Under the pieces are notes generated by a model. The model did no database searches. It saw only the letters and a list, made by a program, of their open reading frames with translations, and had not been told where the DNA came from. A stretch of 64,000 nt of DNA from Emcibacteraceae bacterium. GTDB lineage: Bacteria > Pseudomonadota > Alphaproteobacteria > Sphingomonadales > Emcibacteraceae. The stretch covers positions 186,001-250,000 of the forward strand of contig JAWKXO010000001.1 in NCBI GenBank assembly GCA_041396985.1, in the 5' to 3' direction. Shown here one piece after another: positions 1 through 8,277 of this stretch. Position numbers and translations under genes: made by a program. Positions within the stretch are counted from its first letter, which is position 1; every line of letters begins with the position of its first letter.

Positions 1-111
1 AGGTCAAAATGCCAAACCGGGATGGTTTTATTAATGCCTATCCGGATATTCCGGAAAAATATAAAACCAAATTTAAATGAATCCTGTTCCGGCCGTGAAA
101 GGGGCGATCTA

Positions 112-633
112 TTGAATTATTTACCTGCATTGGCAAAAACGCCTTTAATCATTTTTGCCTTTTTTGGCCTGATGAACATGGCTTTTTTGACCATCCCCGT
201 TAAAGCGCAAAACCAGGAACAAAGCGGAGCCAGTCTATCCGATCAGAGGGAAACATTTTTTGCCCTTTCCGTCAATGACATCGAAAAAATGGAAAGCTGG
301 TACACCAAGCTTTTTAACCTGACCACCATAAACAGGATTGATGTACCGGACGGCAGCGTTACTATCCGCCTGCTACACAGACCCGGATTAATGATTGAAC
401 TGCTTAAGCATAACCAGGCGAAAGCGCGGGACGATGAAAACGCATCCTTTAACCTGCATGGGCTTTTTAAGGCCGGTTTTACAATTTCCAATATTGATGA
501 TTTATTTAACGAAATAAAAAGACGGAATATCGAAACCGTTACCGACATTATCACCGATGATTTAACCAATAGCCGGTTTTTTATCCTGAAAGACCCGGAA
601 GGGAATTTAATCCAGCTTTGGCAGAAAAAATAA
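112..633 (+). CDS. VOC (glyoxalase/bleomycin-resistance fold) protein with signal peptide
   Basis: The C-terminal 120 residues have the vicinal-oxygen-chelate look: an ALSVNDIEKMESWYTKLF start, a central strand ending MIELL, and a final FFILKDPEGNLIQLWQ. The substrate cannot be told. I chose the TTG at 112 because a strong ribosome site (GAAAGGGG) lies 7 nt upstream, and because the protein then begins with a hydrophobic export signal ending near VKAQ. An in-frame ATG at 22 would add 30 polar residues before the signal. Secretion of a VOC protein is unusual; periplasmic location is inferred. It converges on the lipoprotein gene at 695 with a shared terminator between. Confidence 0.75.
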   Translation: MNYLPALAKTPLIIFAFFGLMNMAFLTIPVKAQNQEQSGASLSDQRETFFALSVNDIEKMESWYTKLFNLTTINRIDVPDGSVTIRLLHRPGLMIELLKHNQAKARDDENASFNLHGLFKAGFTISNIDDLFNEIKRRNIETVTDIITDDLTNSRFFILKDPEGNLIQLWQKK

Positions 634-667
634 ACGCCCGTCATGGAATAATCCATAACGGACGTTT
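633..667. terminator. Bidirectional hairpin terminator
   Basis: An inverted repeat of about 14 bp (arms 634-647 and 652-665, G-U pairs at two positions) with a 4-nt loop lies between two convergent genes. On the minus strand it is followed by a T-rich run, and on the plus strand by TTT only, so it should work better for the minus-strand lipoprotein gene. Confidence 0.6.
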
Positions 668-694
668 GAAACCTTAAAGCGTATTATCTACCGC

Positions 695-916
695 TTATTG
701 ATTTTCCATAGCGTCACGCTCAGCGGCCAGTTTTTCAGCCAGTTTGCGTGCTTCTTCAGCTTTTGCTTTTGCTTCCGCATCCATGCCCGCCATTGAGCTG
801 TTTGCTGTTGCAGATGCGCTTTCAGCTGTCGCAGATGCAGAACCATTGTCATCACCACCACAAGCGGTCAGTGCGGTTGCGAAAAGTGAGATCAGTAAAA
901 GTTTAAGAGTATTCAT
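695..916 (-). CDS. Small alanine-rich lipoprotein
   Basis: This 73-residue protein starts with a hydrophobic signal and a lipobox (LTAC, Cys about residue 19), followed by GGDDNGSA, then a Ser/Ala-rich linker and a charged Ala/Glu/Lys helix (AEAKAKAEEARKLAEKLAAE), probably a coiled coil. It resembles small Lpp-like or entericidin-like envelope lipoproteins in build only; no family is recognised. The ATG is preceded by GAGGT at 6 nt. It is likely anchored in the inner or outer membrane; Asp two residues after Cys+1 does not settle sorting. Confidence 0.7.
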   Translation of the reverse strand: MNTLKLLLISLFATALTACGGDDNGSASATAESASATANSSMAGMDAEAKAKAEEARKLAEKLAAERDAMENQ

Positions 917-1140
917 TATTACCTCGTTAATTTAGTTGCCCATTTTGGGTTTGGTTGTCCGGTTTGGGTATTAATTACCCCCGTTGGCAATCAATGACCA
1001 GTTTAAGTAAGTAGTACATTAAAATAATGCACACTAGTTTTATTGCATTTTTTAGCGGATTGGAAGGGATTATGTTCTATTACCCAAAAAAAATGGGGGA
1101 AATATTGAAAAAAGATAGGACGAAGCCGCCATAATCTGAC
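917..1140. other. Intergenic stretch, no gene recognised
   Basis: AT-rich sequence upstream of the lipoprotein gene and outside the inverted-repeat unit. I see no coding signal or RNA gene. Its right end abuts the left 25-nt repeat. The gene-free stretch runs on to 1372 if the ORF there starts at its ATG. Confidence 0.5.
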
Positions 1141-1165
1141 TGACCGCTATCGACCCAAAGCGGAC
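1141..1165 (+). repeat. Left 25-nt inverted repeat of a 570-bp unit
   Basis: Contains GCTATCGACCCAAAGCGGAC preceded by TGACC. The reverse complement of 1686-1710 matches 24 of 25 positions. The repeat is also an imperfect hairpin in itself (CCGCT/AGCGG arms). See the matching right repeat. Confidence 0.8.
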
Positions 1166-1372
1166 ACTCACTTTCTTGTTCAGTTGACGATAGAAACGGA
1201 ATGTTTCAATATAAAATTGATAATCCTAGTAATATTGGGGCAAATGAATATGGATCCACATTGGAGAACTTAGAAGTGGTTGCAGGTTCGTGCGGCAGAA
1301 AGTATTTCACTTTTATTTTGGTGTATAATAGTTGTGGTGTATAAACACAATTTTCCTGTCTCTGGAGCGATT

Positions 1373-1669
1373 ATGATATCGCTTTATCCTGTAATTTTCT
1401 ATTATATCAATCCCATATTCTGGTTGGTAATTGTTGTTTTAAGAGGACCATTCAGGGGGCGAGATGTTTACAGTCACCGATTATTGGAACCAGCTTTAGC
1501 TACTAGCATCCATATTGTATATGGGCTATTACTTTACTGGATAGCTGTAACTCTAAATATAATATCAGTAATGGAATATTATTTGTTAAATTGGGCATGG
1601 TTCTTTGGAATATTTTTTACAATTGGAGTAACATTATATATTTATCCAATGAAATCAAAAAGGAATTAA
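1373..1669 (+). CDS. Small hydrophobic membrane protein inside inverted-repeat unit
   Basis: No family is recognised. The 98-residue product has about three membrane segments: residues 1-22 rich in Ile/Tyr/Phe/Val, one around LLLYWIAVTL, and one around WFFGIFFTIGVTLYIYP, with a basic tail (KSKRN). I chose the ATG at 1373 because GGAG lies 6 nt upstream. A TTG at 1280 in frame would give 129 residues and one more membrane segment. The gene is visibly more AT-rich than the core genes of the window and is bracketed by the inverted repeats at 1141 and 1686, so it may be a passenger of a mobile unit. Confidence 0.45.
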   Translation: MISLYPVIFYYINPIFWLVIVVLRGPFRGRDVYSHRLLEPALATSIHIVYGLLLYWIAVTLNIISVMEYYLLNWAWFFGIFFTIGVTLYIYPMKSKRN

Positions 1670-1685
1670 ATCCGATTTTCATAAC

Positions 1686-1710
1686 GTCCGCTTTGGGTCG
1701 ATAGCCGTCA
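1686..1710 (-). repeat. Right 25-nt inverted repeat of a 570-bp unit
   Basis: Inverted copy of 1141-1165 with one mismatch. The two copies enclose 520 bp with one small ORF. No target-site duplication is evident outside the repeats. Confidence 0.8.
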
Positions 1711-1819
1711 TAAGACACGATTATCGCATTTTGTATAAGAACAAGTATTGATTGGTTTCTTTAGACCAAAAAGCCAGGCATTTGCGATTGATGCTGGTCG
1801 TGAAGTCAGTTTAATCTGT

Positions 1820-3712
1820 TCATTCCTGATGAAGGATATAGTCATCAGGCACAATTCTGAGGGCCAGCAGATCACTTTCCGAGCGTATGATTAACGAATG
1901 ATCACAGCGGACACAAACGCCGGAATCATAGCCATCGACCGAGAATGAACAGACCTGGACCCAAAGTCCGTCAATATCCGGTAATTTGAACAGCTTCTGG
2001 TATATCTGGTCCTGGGCATCAAATTTTCCGCCGGTTTCCGCCAACACCTGATCGCTTTTGTCAATCAGGGAAATATTATTTCCGCACCGGCCGACAATCG
2101 GCTTTATAACATACCCTGCACTCGATAAGCTCTCCGTTAGTTCAAAATGTGATTCAAGCAGATAAGGATGATTTGGAAACAGCATCCATAAAACAGGCAA
2201 TATGGCTTTGTTGCTTGGAATCAAGGTCCAAAGGGGCTCAAACACCATCACGTCCGGCCTTAAAAGGACATCGACCAATCGTGGCTGATGGGTAAATATT
2301 TCATTTCGCTTGTGGTTTAAAAGAAAGTCTTCCTCATCAATTGCTTCATCGCGGAGCTGATCCAGTGCCGTTTCCCATGCCCATGTCTTCCAGACCCACA
2401 GTATCCGCTCACCATCCGGATCAACAACATAGCCCTCATCATCCCAGTGGAGGCCATTCAGACCCTTGATGATCTTGCATTTGATCCCGGCTCCCTCAAT
2501 TGCCCTTTTCATATAAAGGGCATGGTAATTTTCTTCCAGATCATCATCCTGCATGATATGGAGCACCCCATCAACATGGCTTTTTTCCCACGCATCAATC
2601 AGGGACTGGGTCAGCCTGCCGCCAGCATCACGCCCTTCCGTAACATTGGAGGCATCGGCCCATTTGCCCTGCACCAGGCCGCATTCCATATAACATGATG
2701 CGGAATCGGCATTATATTCGTAAACTTTGAGCCCTTTTTCAGAGAGTGCAAAATCAAACCGCCCGGTAATATTATGTGTTTTCCGGTTCTGCCAGCTTTG
2801 CTGAATGCGCGGGATGAGTGCTACGGGCAGATTAAATTTTGCCAGTATATCCTCATGTTCCAGCACATAATCCGTTGCACGCATAAACATGGCATTAAGT
2901 TCATTGGTCGCCCGCTTGACTTCCTTACGGGCTGTTTCCCCAATCAGAAAATAACGTTCCCTGTCTTCGTCTGACGTTGCCATTCTATGTCCATGCATAT
3001 AGTGCACAAATGCGGCCTGATCCGGCTCACTGATATCCAGCCATTCATCCGGCTGTTTCTCTGCCATTTTTGAGACCAGATTAAAAATCGCCGGGTCAGG
3101 ATCTTCAATGACTTCCGCATAGGTTGGATCATTTGTCTGCATAACCCAGCCGAGAATACTGCCCTCATCAAAAGTACAGCTGACAAAAACCCTTCCCTCA
3201 GGGTCAATTTTCATGGGAAGTTCCCGTGACCATGACGTTTCATCTGTCCAGCGGACATGATCGACATTCTGTTCAATAATCCTGATCGCGTTTGCTGTTA
3301 CCTCCGTGACAACGGCAACATGGCCGGTAATTTCAAACTCGCCCCCTTCGTTCCAGATCATGAGCGCACCGGGTTCGGGCAGTCTTTTTGATCCGTTTCG
3401 AAAGGAATAGAGCGGCAATGTTGTACCGTCTGAAATTTTTTTAACCTCACGAAGATTAAAAATATCATAGGCCATGGAAATATCGTCAAAAACATAGCCA
3501 TGGTTGATATACATCCAGCGCCGGGCCAGCTCCACGCACTGCCATTTATAGCCCATAAATACACCGTCAACATAGCTTTTGAAAGACCGACGGTCCGGCA
3601 TTTCTTCTTTATTGACAGTCTCATAATCCGATGAAAAAACAGGAACGTTGCCTTTCCCGTACCCCAGAACAGCACCAAATGGCGCGGAAGAGGAATTAGG
3701 ATGCTTGATCAT
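1820..3712 (-). CDS. gss: Bifunctional glutathionylspermidine amidase/synthetase
   Basis: The enzyme joins glutathione to spermidine using ATP and can hydrolyse the product. The N-terminal CHAP amidase domain (about residues 30-190) has Cys59 in WQCVELARRW, His131 in ITGHVAVV and Asn149 in IIEQNVDH. With the ATG at 3712 these fall at the numbering I recall for the E. coli triad (59/131/149), which supports that start over the TTG at 3727; GAAAG lies 8 nt upstream. The C-terminal ATP-grasp-like synthetase follows, with GRFDFALSEKGLKVYEYNAD near the middle and VGRCGNNISLI near the end. Length (630) fits the family (E. coli about 619). It stands alone, after the terminator of the SIR2 gene. Confidence 0.93.
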   Translation of the reverse strand: MIKHPNSSSAPFGAVLGYGKGNVPVFSSDYETVNKEEMPDRRSFKSYVDGVFMGYKWQCVELARRWMYINHGYVFDDISMAYDIFNLREVKKISDGTTLPLYSFRNGSKRLPEPGALMIWNEGGEFEITGHVAVVTEVTANAIRIIEQNVDHVRWTDETSWSRELPMKIDPEGRVFVSCTFDEGSILGWVMQTNDPTYAEVIEDPDPAIFNLVSKMAEKQPDEWLDISEPDQAAFVHYMHGHRMATSDEDRERYFLIGETARKEVKRATNELNAMFMRATDYVLEHEDILAKFNLPVALIPRIQQSWQNRKTHNITGRFDFALSEKGLKVYEYNADSASCYMECGLVQGKWADASNVTEGRDAGGRLTQSLIDAWEKSHVDGVLHIMQDDDLEENYHALYMKRAIEGAGIKCKIIKGLNGLHWDDEGYVVDPDGERILWVWKTWAWETALDQLRDEAIDEEDFLLNHKRNEIFTHQPRLVDVLLRPDVMVFEPLWTLIPSNKAILPVLWMLFPNHPYLLESHFELTESLSSAGYVIKPIVGRCGNNISLIDKSDQVLAETGGKFDAQDQIYQKLFKLPDIDGLWVQVCSFSVDGYDSGVCVRCDHSLIIRSESDLLALRIVPDDYILHQE

Positions 3713-3730
3713 GTCATGAACTTTCAAATG

Positions 3731-3757
3731 AAAAATAAAACCGGAACAATCCGGTCT
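3731..3757 (-). terminator. Rho-independent terminator of the SIR2-like gene
   Basis: On the minus strand ACCGGA-TTGT-TCCGGT is followed by TTTATTTTT. It lies between the end of the SIR2-like gene and the start of gss, so these two same-strand genes are probably separate transcription units. Confidence 0.65.
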
Positions 3758-3856
3758 GTTTCATATTCTTTATCATATTGGAAAGTGCGTTGATATATCC
3801 ATTTATCAGGCGTAAAAAATATTTTTTTATTTTTATGCTGTCTGCTTATTAAGGAC

Positions 3857-5974
3857 TTAAGCCCTTGAATTCAAAAGCAGTGCCTCTTCGCAGCAAAATT
3901 TTAATTTTTCGCCAGACCCACAAGGGCAAGGATCGTATGATGTAATACCATTTTTTTGGCAAATAGATTTAAGGATTTCTCTACTAGTTTGTTTCCATTT
4001 ATTTATAGATTCTTCTGCTCGTACATCATTATTCCATATAGCAGATATAGGTGAACCTATAGATTTTTGAGGTGTTAAGAGGCTGACAAACTTATCTCTT
4101 GCTTCCTGAAGCAATTTATTTGGAATGCTTTTTATTAGGGCACTATTTACAGCTATATTAACGTCTGCACTACTACTTATTGCAAGGTTTTTCAGTATCT
4201 CTTTTCTCAAGTTAATTCCTTCAATAGTATCGCGAAAAGCAAGGACACTGTCTATTAATGTAACATCTTGAGATACAATATTGCCAAGATCACAGTTAAA
4301 ACGACCACACACTACGTAACTAGCTGAATCATCTGTAAATTCTACTCCGGCAGCAGAAGCAAACGCTGGACCGGCTAAATTTGATGTACCAAAGTCTAAC
4401 TTTGCAGAACTTATCATCAAATTTCGACATGCTGAGCCAATTCTAACAACATTTGCTAACCTAAGAATTGAAAATACTTGCCATCTAGTAATTGAATTTA
4501 GAGGTGTTCCACCACTAATACCTAGTAAATTTCGGATTGAAGGACGTAGAAGTAAGCTGCGAACAATATTTGGTATGGATTCACTTGGGGTATCACAAAT
4601 ATCATATATTTTCGGTTCAAGTTCCTCAAAAAGTTTTTCTGCCTCGTGTTCGTTTCCTGTAGAAGGTTTAAGATGACTTCTAATTTGATCTTTAACCGTT
4701 TTTTTTGTCATATCAGAATTTAATGTAGAAAAAGTTCCTAGATCTCCTGAATTAATTGAATCAGGGCTTGGAAAAAATACTGCTTCATTTTGTTGCCAAT
4801 TTATAAAAGTGACTATGTCATCCCGTACTAATCCCCAAAACCTATCACTCCCAATTAATATATGAAGTCGCCCTAAAGATTGAATAGGCGCAATAACCTG
4901 ATCAAAGCAAATTAATCCAACAAGAAAATCATGCATTGCTGTTGACCTATGATCTGAAACTTCTTTTGTTGTAAACCCATTTCCAACTATGGCTTGAATT
5001 TTTTGGCTTTGTTGACCTTCAAGTTCGATAGTATGAGAACTTGTCCAGGTGCCAGGAGGTAAAACATCAAACAATAAGTGAGCACTTCGTAATAAATTTT
5101 CTTTAGCAGCCGGTTCATGTTCAAACTTTGCTTTTTTGATTTTAGGTCGTCTAAATTTAAGTTCTTCTATTATTGAAATTGTTGTTCGATGATCCTTATG
5201 CGGAATAGGTAAATACCTTAATATTTTTACACTTGATGGTAACTTTGTGGTTATATTTGGCAAAATAGCGAAATGAGGTCCATCTCCAAATAGTGTCGCT
5301 AAGTTCTGGTTTTTCTGAAGTAATGAGATTAAATATTCATCTTTAAGACCATATCCAATAAATATTAGTGTTGAAGCAGATATTATTCTCTCTAGGTATT
5401 TAATAAAACTCTCGTCAGATTCTAAATTACTATAATCTTCAGAAGTAAATACTACAGATTGAATTTTATCCATAGAACCGTGCAACTTACAAATAAATGG
5501 TTCATTATTTTTAAGTAAATAATGGCATCTTTCTATATTTGATTTTTCAATTAGTGTATAAGATGGAAGATTTTTCTCAAGCAAGTCATCTACATTTGTA
5601 GTTAATATACACTTTGGGGCAAGGTCTCTAACCGACTTTATAAATCTTGAATAAACAGGTGTTATTTGCTTTGACTTAAAATTTTCTGAAAGTAATTCAT
5701 TATAGTGCGTAATACTCAAATCTTTACATTCTTGGAAATACTCAGGGAATTTTGAATCGTTTATTAGTTTAAGACCATTATTTACATCATACGATGGATC
5801 ATAACGTTGATAATCAGTATGAAATTTTAAAGCCAAATCTTTCCATAAAGGATAGCCACTCCAAGAACTTGCACCAGCTCCTATCCAAAGAACTATACCT
5901 TCCTCTTTGATCGCTATCTTGTCAAAAAGCAGTTTTGCTGCATACACTGTTTTAGAATCTGATACATCAAACAT
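3857..5974 (-). CDS. SIR2-like NADase-type protein with C-terminal SEC-C zinc motif
   Basis: The first 240 residues form a SIR2-like domain: GAGAS at 32-36 (NAD loop), TTNVD at 125-129, KLHG with His165, and LIFIGYGLKDEYL at 203-215. Asn127 and His165 sit where bacterial defence NADases of the ThsA type keep their catalytic pair. Residues about 270-670 form a large region I do not recognise. The end carries CPCGSGEKLKFCC, a SEC-C zinc motif (CxC-x8-CC). Total length is 705 with the ATG at 5974, which has GGGGG upstream; a TTG at 6013 is less likely. The gene is AT-rich, monocistronic, and sits among decayed genes. An anti-phage abortive-infection role is inferred from family and context, not shown. 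Confidence 0.82.
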   Translation of the reverse strand: MFDVSDSKTVYAAKLLFDKIAIKEEGIVLWIGAGASSWSGYPLWKDLALKFHTDYQRYDPSYDVNNGLKLINDSKFPEYFQECKDLSITHYNELLSENFKSKQITPVYSRFIKSVRDLAPKCILTTNVDDLLEKNLPSYTLIEKSNIERCHYLLKNNEPFICKLHGSMDKIQSVVFTSEDYSNLESDESFIKYLERIISASTLIFIGYGLKDEYLISLLQKNQNLATLFGDGPHFAILPNITTKLPSSVKILRYLPIPHKDHRTTISIIEELKFRRPKIKKAKFEHEPAAKENLLRSAHLLFDVLPPGTWTSSHTIELEGQQSQKIQAIVGNGFTTKEVSDHRSTAMHDFLVGLICFDQVIAPIQSLGRLHILIGSDRFWGLVRDDIVTFINWQQNEAVFFPSPDSINSGDLGTFSTLNSDMTKKTVKDQIRSHLKPSTGNEHEAEKLFEELEPKIYDICDTPSESIPNIVRSLLLRPSIRNLLGISGGTPLNSITRWQVFSILRLANVVRIGSACRNLMISSAKLDFGTSNLAGPAFASAAGVEFTDDSASYVVCGRFNCDLGNIVSQDVTLIDSVLAFRDTIEGINLRKEILKNLAISSSADVNIAVNSALIKSIPNKLLQEARDKFVSLLTPQKSIGSPISAIWNNDVRAEESINKWKQTSREILKSICQKNGITSYDPCPCGSGEKLKFCCEEALLLNSRA

Positions 5975-6023
5975 TTCAATATACCCCCACTTAACTACAC
6001 CAAAATCTAACAAATAGAAAAAA

Positions 6024-6056
6024 TCTAACTAAATATTATTCTAACTAAATATTATA
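6024..6056 (-). promoter_or_regulatory. 16-nt tandem repeat over a likely -10 box of the SIR2-like gene
   Basis: TCTAACTAAATATTAT occurs twice head to tail (6024-6039 and 6040-6055) about 50 bp before the SIR2-like ATG. On the minus strand a perfect TATAAT (6051-6056) overlaps the upstream copy. I find no convincing -35. An operator role is inference. Confidence 0.35.
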
Positions 6057-6180
6057 TAGTGCGCAAAATTAATTCGTTATTATCTATAGCATATGAGAAT
6101 TTGAAAAAAAATAATAACCCAAGTCAAGATTTCTGGTCATAACAAAATCAATAACTAAATGATTACGTGGTATTCGTTAA

Positions 6181-6350
6181 ACCAGCTGCCTATCCTTTTC
6201 AATTAAATGTGCGTCGTATACCACAGGGTACGTTAGATATCTGCGCCCGCCCCAAAGTTATAAGTCAGTTCATTTTAGCCGCAATTCTGATGACTACATA
6301 TTACGCCATAAGAAACATTTCAGCTCAACAGTAAACGCAAGTGCCACCCC
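6181..6350 (-). pseudogene. Decayed 3' end of a sugar-ABC ATPase gene (copy A)
   Basis: Read on the minus strand, this stretch aligns by eye with the last 55 or so codons of the intact ATPase gene at 9773: the YVGIRITAKLNG region is still readable (YVVIRIAAKMN followed by a stop), and the tail reads HLIEKD in a shifted frame. Several stops and indels are present. It shares ATCCTTTTCAATTAAATG exactly with copy B at 6931, so A and B derive from the same paralog rather than from the intact gene. The rest of 5975-6417 is AT-rich with nothing else recognised. Confidence 0.65.
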
Positions 6351-6417
6351 CATCTGGACAAATTGGTAAACTATGATAAGTTATTACGAATATTATTAAA
6401 TCCGGAAAGTCATCATA

Positions 6418-6927
6418 TTGATTGCAAATAATTATACGCTCGTTCCCGCAAAAGAAAGCAAACATTTATTTACCCCGACACAGAAATTATTCTGGGATAA
6501 ATTATTTGGTGAGGATGATACGGATACCCACCTTGACCGTGCAGATTTTAACCCGAAGGAATTTACCAGTTTTCTGCCGAATATCTGGATGGCTGAATTG
6601 CTGGTTAATGAAAATAATCAGCTGGTCAATTTGAAAATGACTTTGGTTGGGACAAAACTTGCAAAAGTATATGGGGAACTTACCAATCAGTTAATATTTG
6701 ATAATAACAGTAGCAACAGTATGAAATCGCAAATGGAATCCACTTACAACCGCTTAATGATGCTTTCACATGAATTGTTTGAAAAGAATATCCCGCTATA
6801 TTCCCGTGTCGAATATCTGGAAGAAAATAAAAATTATGTCACCGCAACCGAGCTTACCTTCCCCATGTGTAAAAACAGTCCCAATACCAACATGATGCTT
6901 GGATATGTCGAGGTTACATACAGATAA
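6418..6927 (+). CDS. PAS_5-type small sensory/hypothetical protein
   Basis: The 169-residue protein fits the alphaproteobacterial PAS_5 family pattern: LFWDKLFGEDD and LDRADFNPKEF, then a helix ending LPNIWMAELL, and an MTLVGTKLAKVYG strand-turn with an invariant-looking Gly. A second half with EYLEENKNYVTATELTFP follows. Start is TTG at 6418 with GGAAAG 9 nt before. Family members are usually free-standing and have no known ligand. It is flanked on both sides by decayed fragments of an ABC ATPase gene, which suggests it moved into or survived within a rearranged locus. Confidence 0.6.
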   Translation: MIANNYTLVPAKESKHLFTPTQKLFWDKLFGEDDTDTHLDRADFNPKEFTSFLPNIWMAELLVNENNQLVNLKMTLVGTKLAKVYGELTNQLIFDNNSSNSMKSQMESTYNRLMMLSHELFEKNIPLYSRVEYLEENKNYVTATELTFPMCKNSPNTNMMLGYVEVTYR

Positions 6928-6930
6928 CCC

Positions 6931-6990
6931 TTAATCCCGCCGCCCATCCTTTTCAATTAAATGGGCGCGGGACAGATCAAGGGTCAGCTT
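6931..6990 (-). pseudogene. Residual C-terminus of a sugar-ABC ATPase gene (copy B)
   Basis: On the minus strand this 60-bp stretch reads KLTLDLSRAHLIEKDGRRD and a stop, matching the KLTLDMSRAHLFNKDGERV end of the intact ATPase at 9773. Homology stops abruptly at 6990, just beyond the end of the lipoprotein operon. It is too short to be functional. Confidence 0.7.
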
Positions 6991-7010
6991 AGGTAAAAAC
7001 CCGAAAAATA

Positions 7011-7829
7011 TTAGTTAGAATTATTCTGATCAGAATCTTCTGATGAATTAGTTTCTTCAGAATTTTCGTCACCTTTTTCTTCTTTATTTTTCATGTTTAT
7101 ATTTGGGTCGGCCTGATAAGATGCCGCCAATACAGTTGCATCAGAGATTCTTCCCGTACCGTTTGCCGGAAATTGTTTTGTATCAGATTTATATAATGCT
7201 GAATATGGACCCGCAGGGATACCCTGTCCAGGCGAATAAATAGCAGCGGCATTTGCACTATTTGCGACATATGTATAATCCGAACTAAGACTATCGGAGG
7301 CAGCAACAATCGCCGTTGCAATCAGATCAGCAAATATATTTCCCGAACCTCCCTGTGATTTATCAACGATAAGATTTTGTTCATCCTGCCAAAGCAGTTT
7401 CCCATCATGGCCATCTTTAATGGTATAAAGAAAATGGACCTGAACGCCGGCTGACAGGACACTATATTTATTCGTCCACTCCAGAATTTCTACATAAATT
7501 ATACTATCTGCCCCAAAAAGTTCCGCCAGACGTGTCGTGTCCGCTGAATGCACCAATAACGGATCGCCAAGGCCATCTTCCTCCATAATTTTTTTAACCA
7601 TATTGGTGGGGAAAACATAATATCCCTTTTCCGAAAGCGGGACAGGAAGAGTTGTTAGAAACAAGTCTGCCGCTTCAACCTCTTCGGAATGATTAATCAC
7701 AGGAACAATCAGAATTGAATGTGGGTCTGCAGAAATAAATGTTGTGAAGTCCTTATAGTCTGGTGCAGTCGCACATGCAGATAAAGCTATTGCAGACAAT
7801 ATTGCCGCAAATATTTTAATTTTATTCAT
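7011..7829 (-). CDS. GNA1162-family (DUF799) lipoprotein
   Basis: A signal peptide ends in a lipobox (LSAC, Cys at about 19). The body fits the DUF799/GNA1162 family: SILIVPVINHSEEVEAADLF near the start, LFGADSIIYVEILEW in the middle and WQDEQNL later. After about residue 190 it has a long, acidic, Asn/Ser/Glu-rich tail (EEKGDENSEETNSSEDSD) that looks disordered. It is the last gene of a four-gene minus-strand operon; its ATG overlaps the preceding stop (TAATG). Partners of this family are usually DUF4810 and CsgG/HfaB lipoproteins, as here; an outer-membrane assembly role is inferred. Confidence 0.82.
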   Translation of the reverse strand: MNKIKIFAAILSAIALSACATAPDYKDFTTFISADPHSILIVPVINHSEEVEAADLFLTTLPVPLSEKGYYVFPTNMVKKIMEEDGLGDPLLVHSADTTRLAELFGADSIIYVEILEWTNKYSVLSAGVQVHFLYTIKDGHDGKLLWQDEQNLIVDKSQGGSGNIFADLIATAIVAASDSLSSDYTYVANSANAAAIYSPGQGIPAGPYSALYKSDTKQFPANGTGRISDATVLAASYQADPNINMKNKEEKGDENSEETNSSEDSDQNNSN

Positions 7830-8230
7830 TACATTTCCCCCGTAGTAGATGGTGTTGTCTGTTCTGGCGCCATTGTTGTCAGGCGCTTCATGACTTTTTC
7901 CATCAGAAATCTTGACTCAGGCCATTTATCCCATTCTTTCTGAAAGTAAATAGCGGCTGTATTAGCATCATTCAGTTCTAATTTTGTGTATCCGTACTCG
8001 GCATACATTCCTGGTGGGACATTATCTTTAATTTCTGCCTTTTCTATCCCTTCGTACAAAGAGTCAGAAAATTTTTGCAGCTGCTCGTCATCCATATTTT
8101 TATAATACCCAAGAAGATTATTACTATAGCCACCCCAATTATACATGCTTTTATTACCGCATGCCGAAGTCATAATTATTAACACCGTAAAAACAATAAA
8201 TTTACAGCACTTCATACTAACTAATTTCAT
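7829..8230 (-). CDS. DUF4810 lipoprotein
   Basis: The product (133 residues from the ATG at 8230, GAGGGG 5 nt upstream) has a signal with lipobox TSAC, then the DUF4810 signature YNWGGYSNNLLGYYKN, then two helices resembling a TPR hairpin (PPGMYAEYGYTKLELNDANTAAIYFQKE, split here only by description). It acts as the middle member of the CsgG-DUF4810-GNA1162 set and is probably attached to the outer membrane. A further 14 in-frame residues upstream from 8272 would precede the ribosome site and are rejected. Confidence 0.82.
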   Translation of the reverse strand: MKLVSMKCCKFIVFTVLIIMTSACGNKSMYNWGGYSNNLLGYYKNMDDEQLQKFSDSLYEGIEKAEIKDNVPPGMYAEYGYTKLELNDANTAAIYFQKEWDKWPESRFLMEKVMKRLTTMAPEQTTPSTTGEM

Positions 8231-8277
8231 GTTGTTCCCCTCAAAACGAATTTGAAAACTATTTAAATGCACTCATA

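Noticed and set aside
1141..1710. Integron gene cassette with attC site
   Set aside because: No GTTRRRY core site or integrase is seen; the simple inverted repeats fit a MITE-like unit better.
1743..1815. Short open stretch right of the inverted-repeat unit as a gene remnant
   Set aside because: A frame of about 25 codons is open but matches no family I can name.
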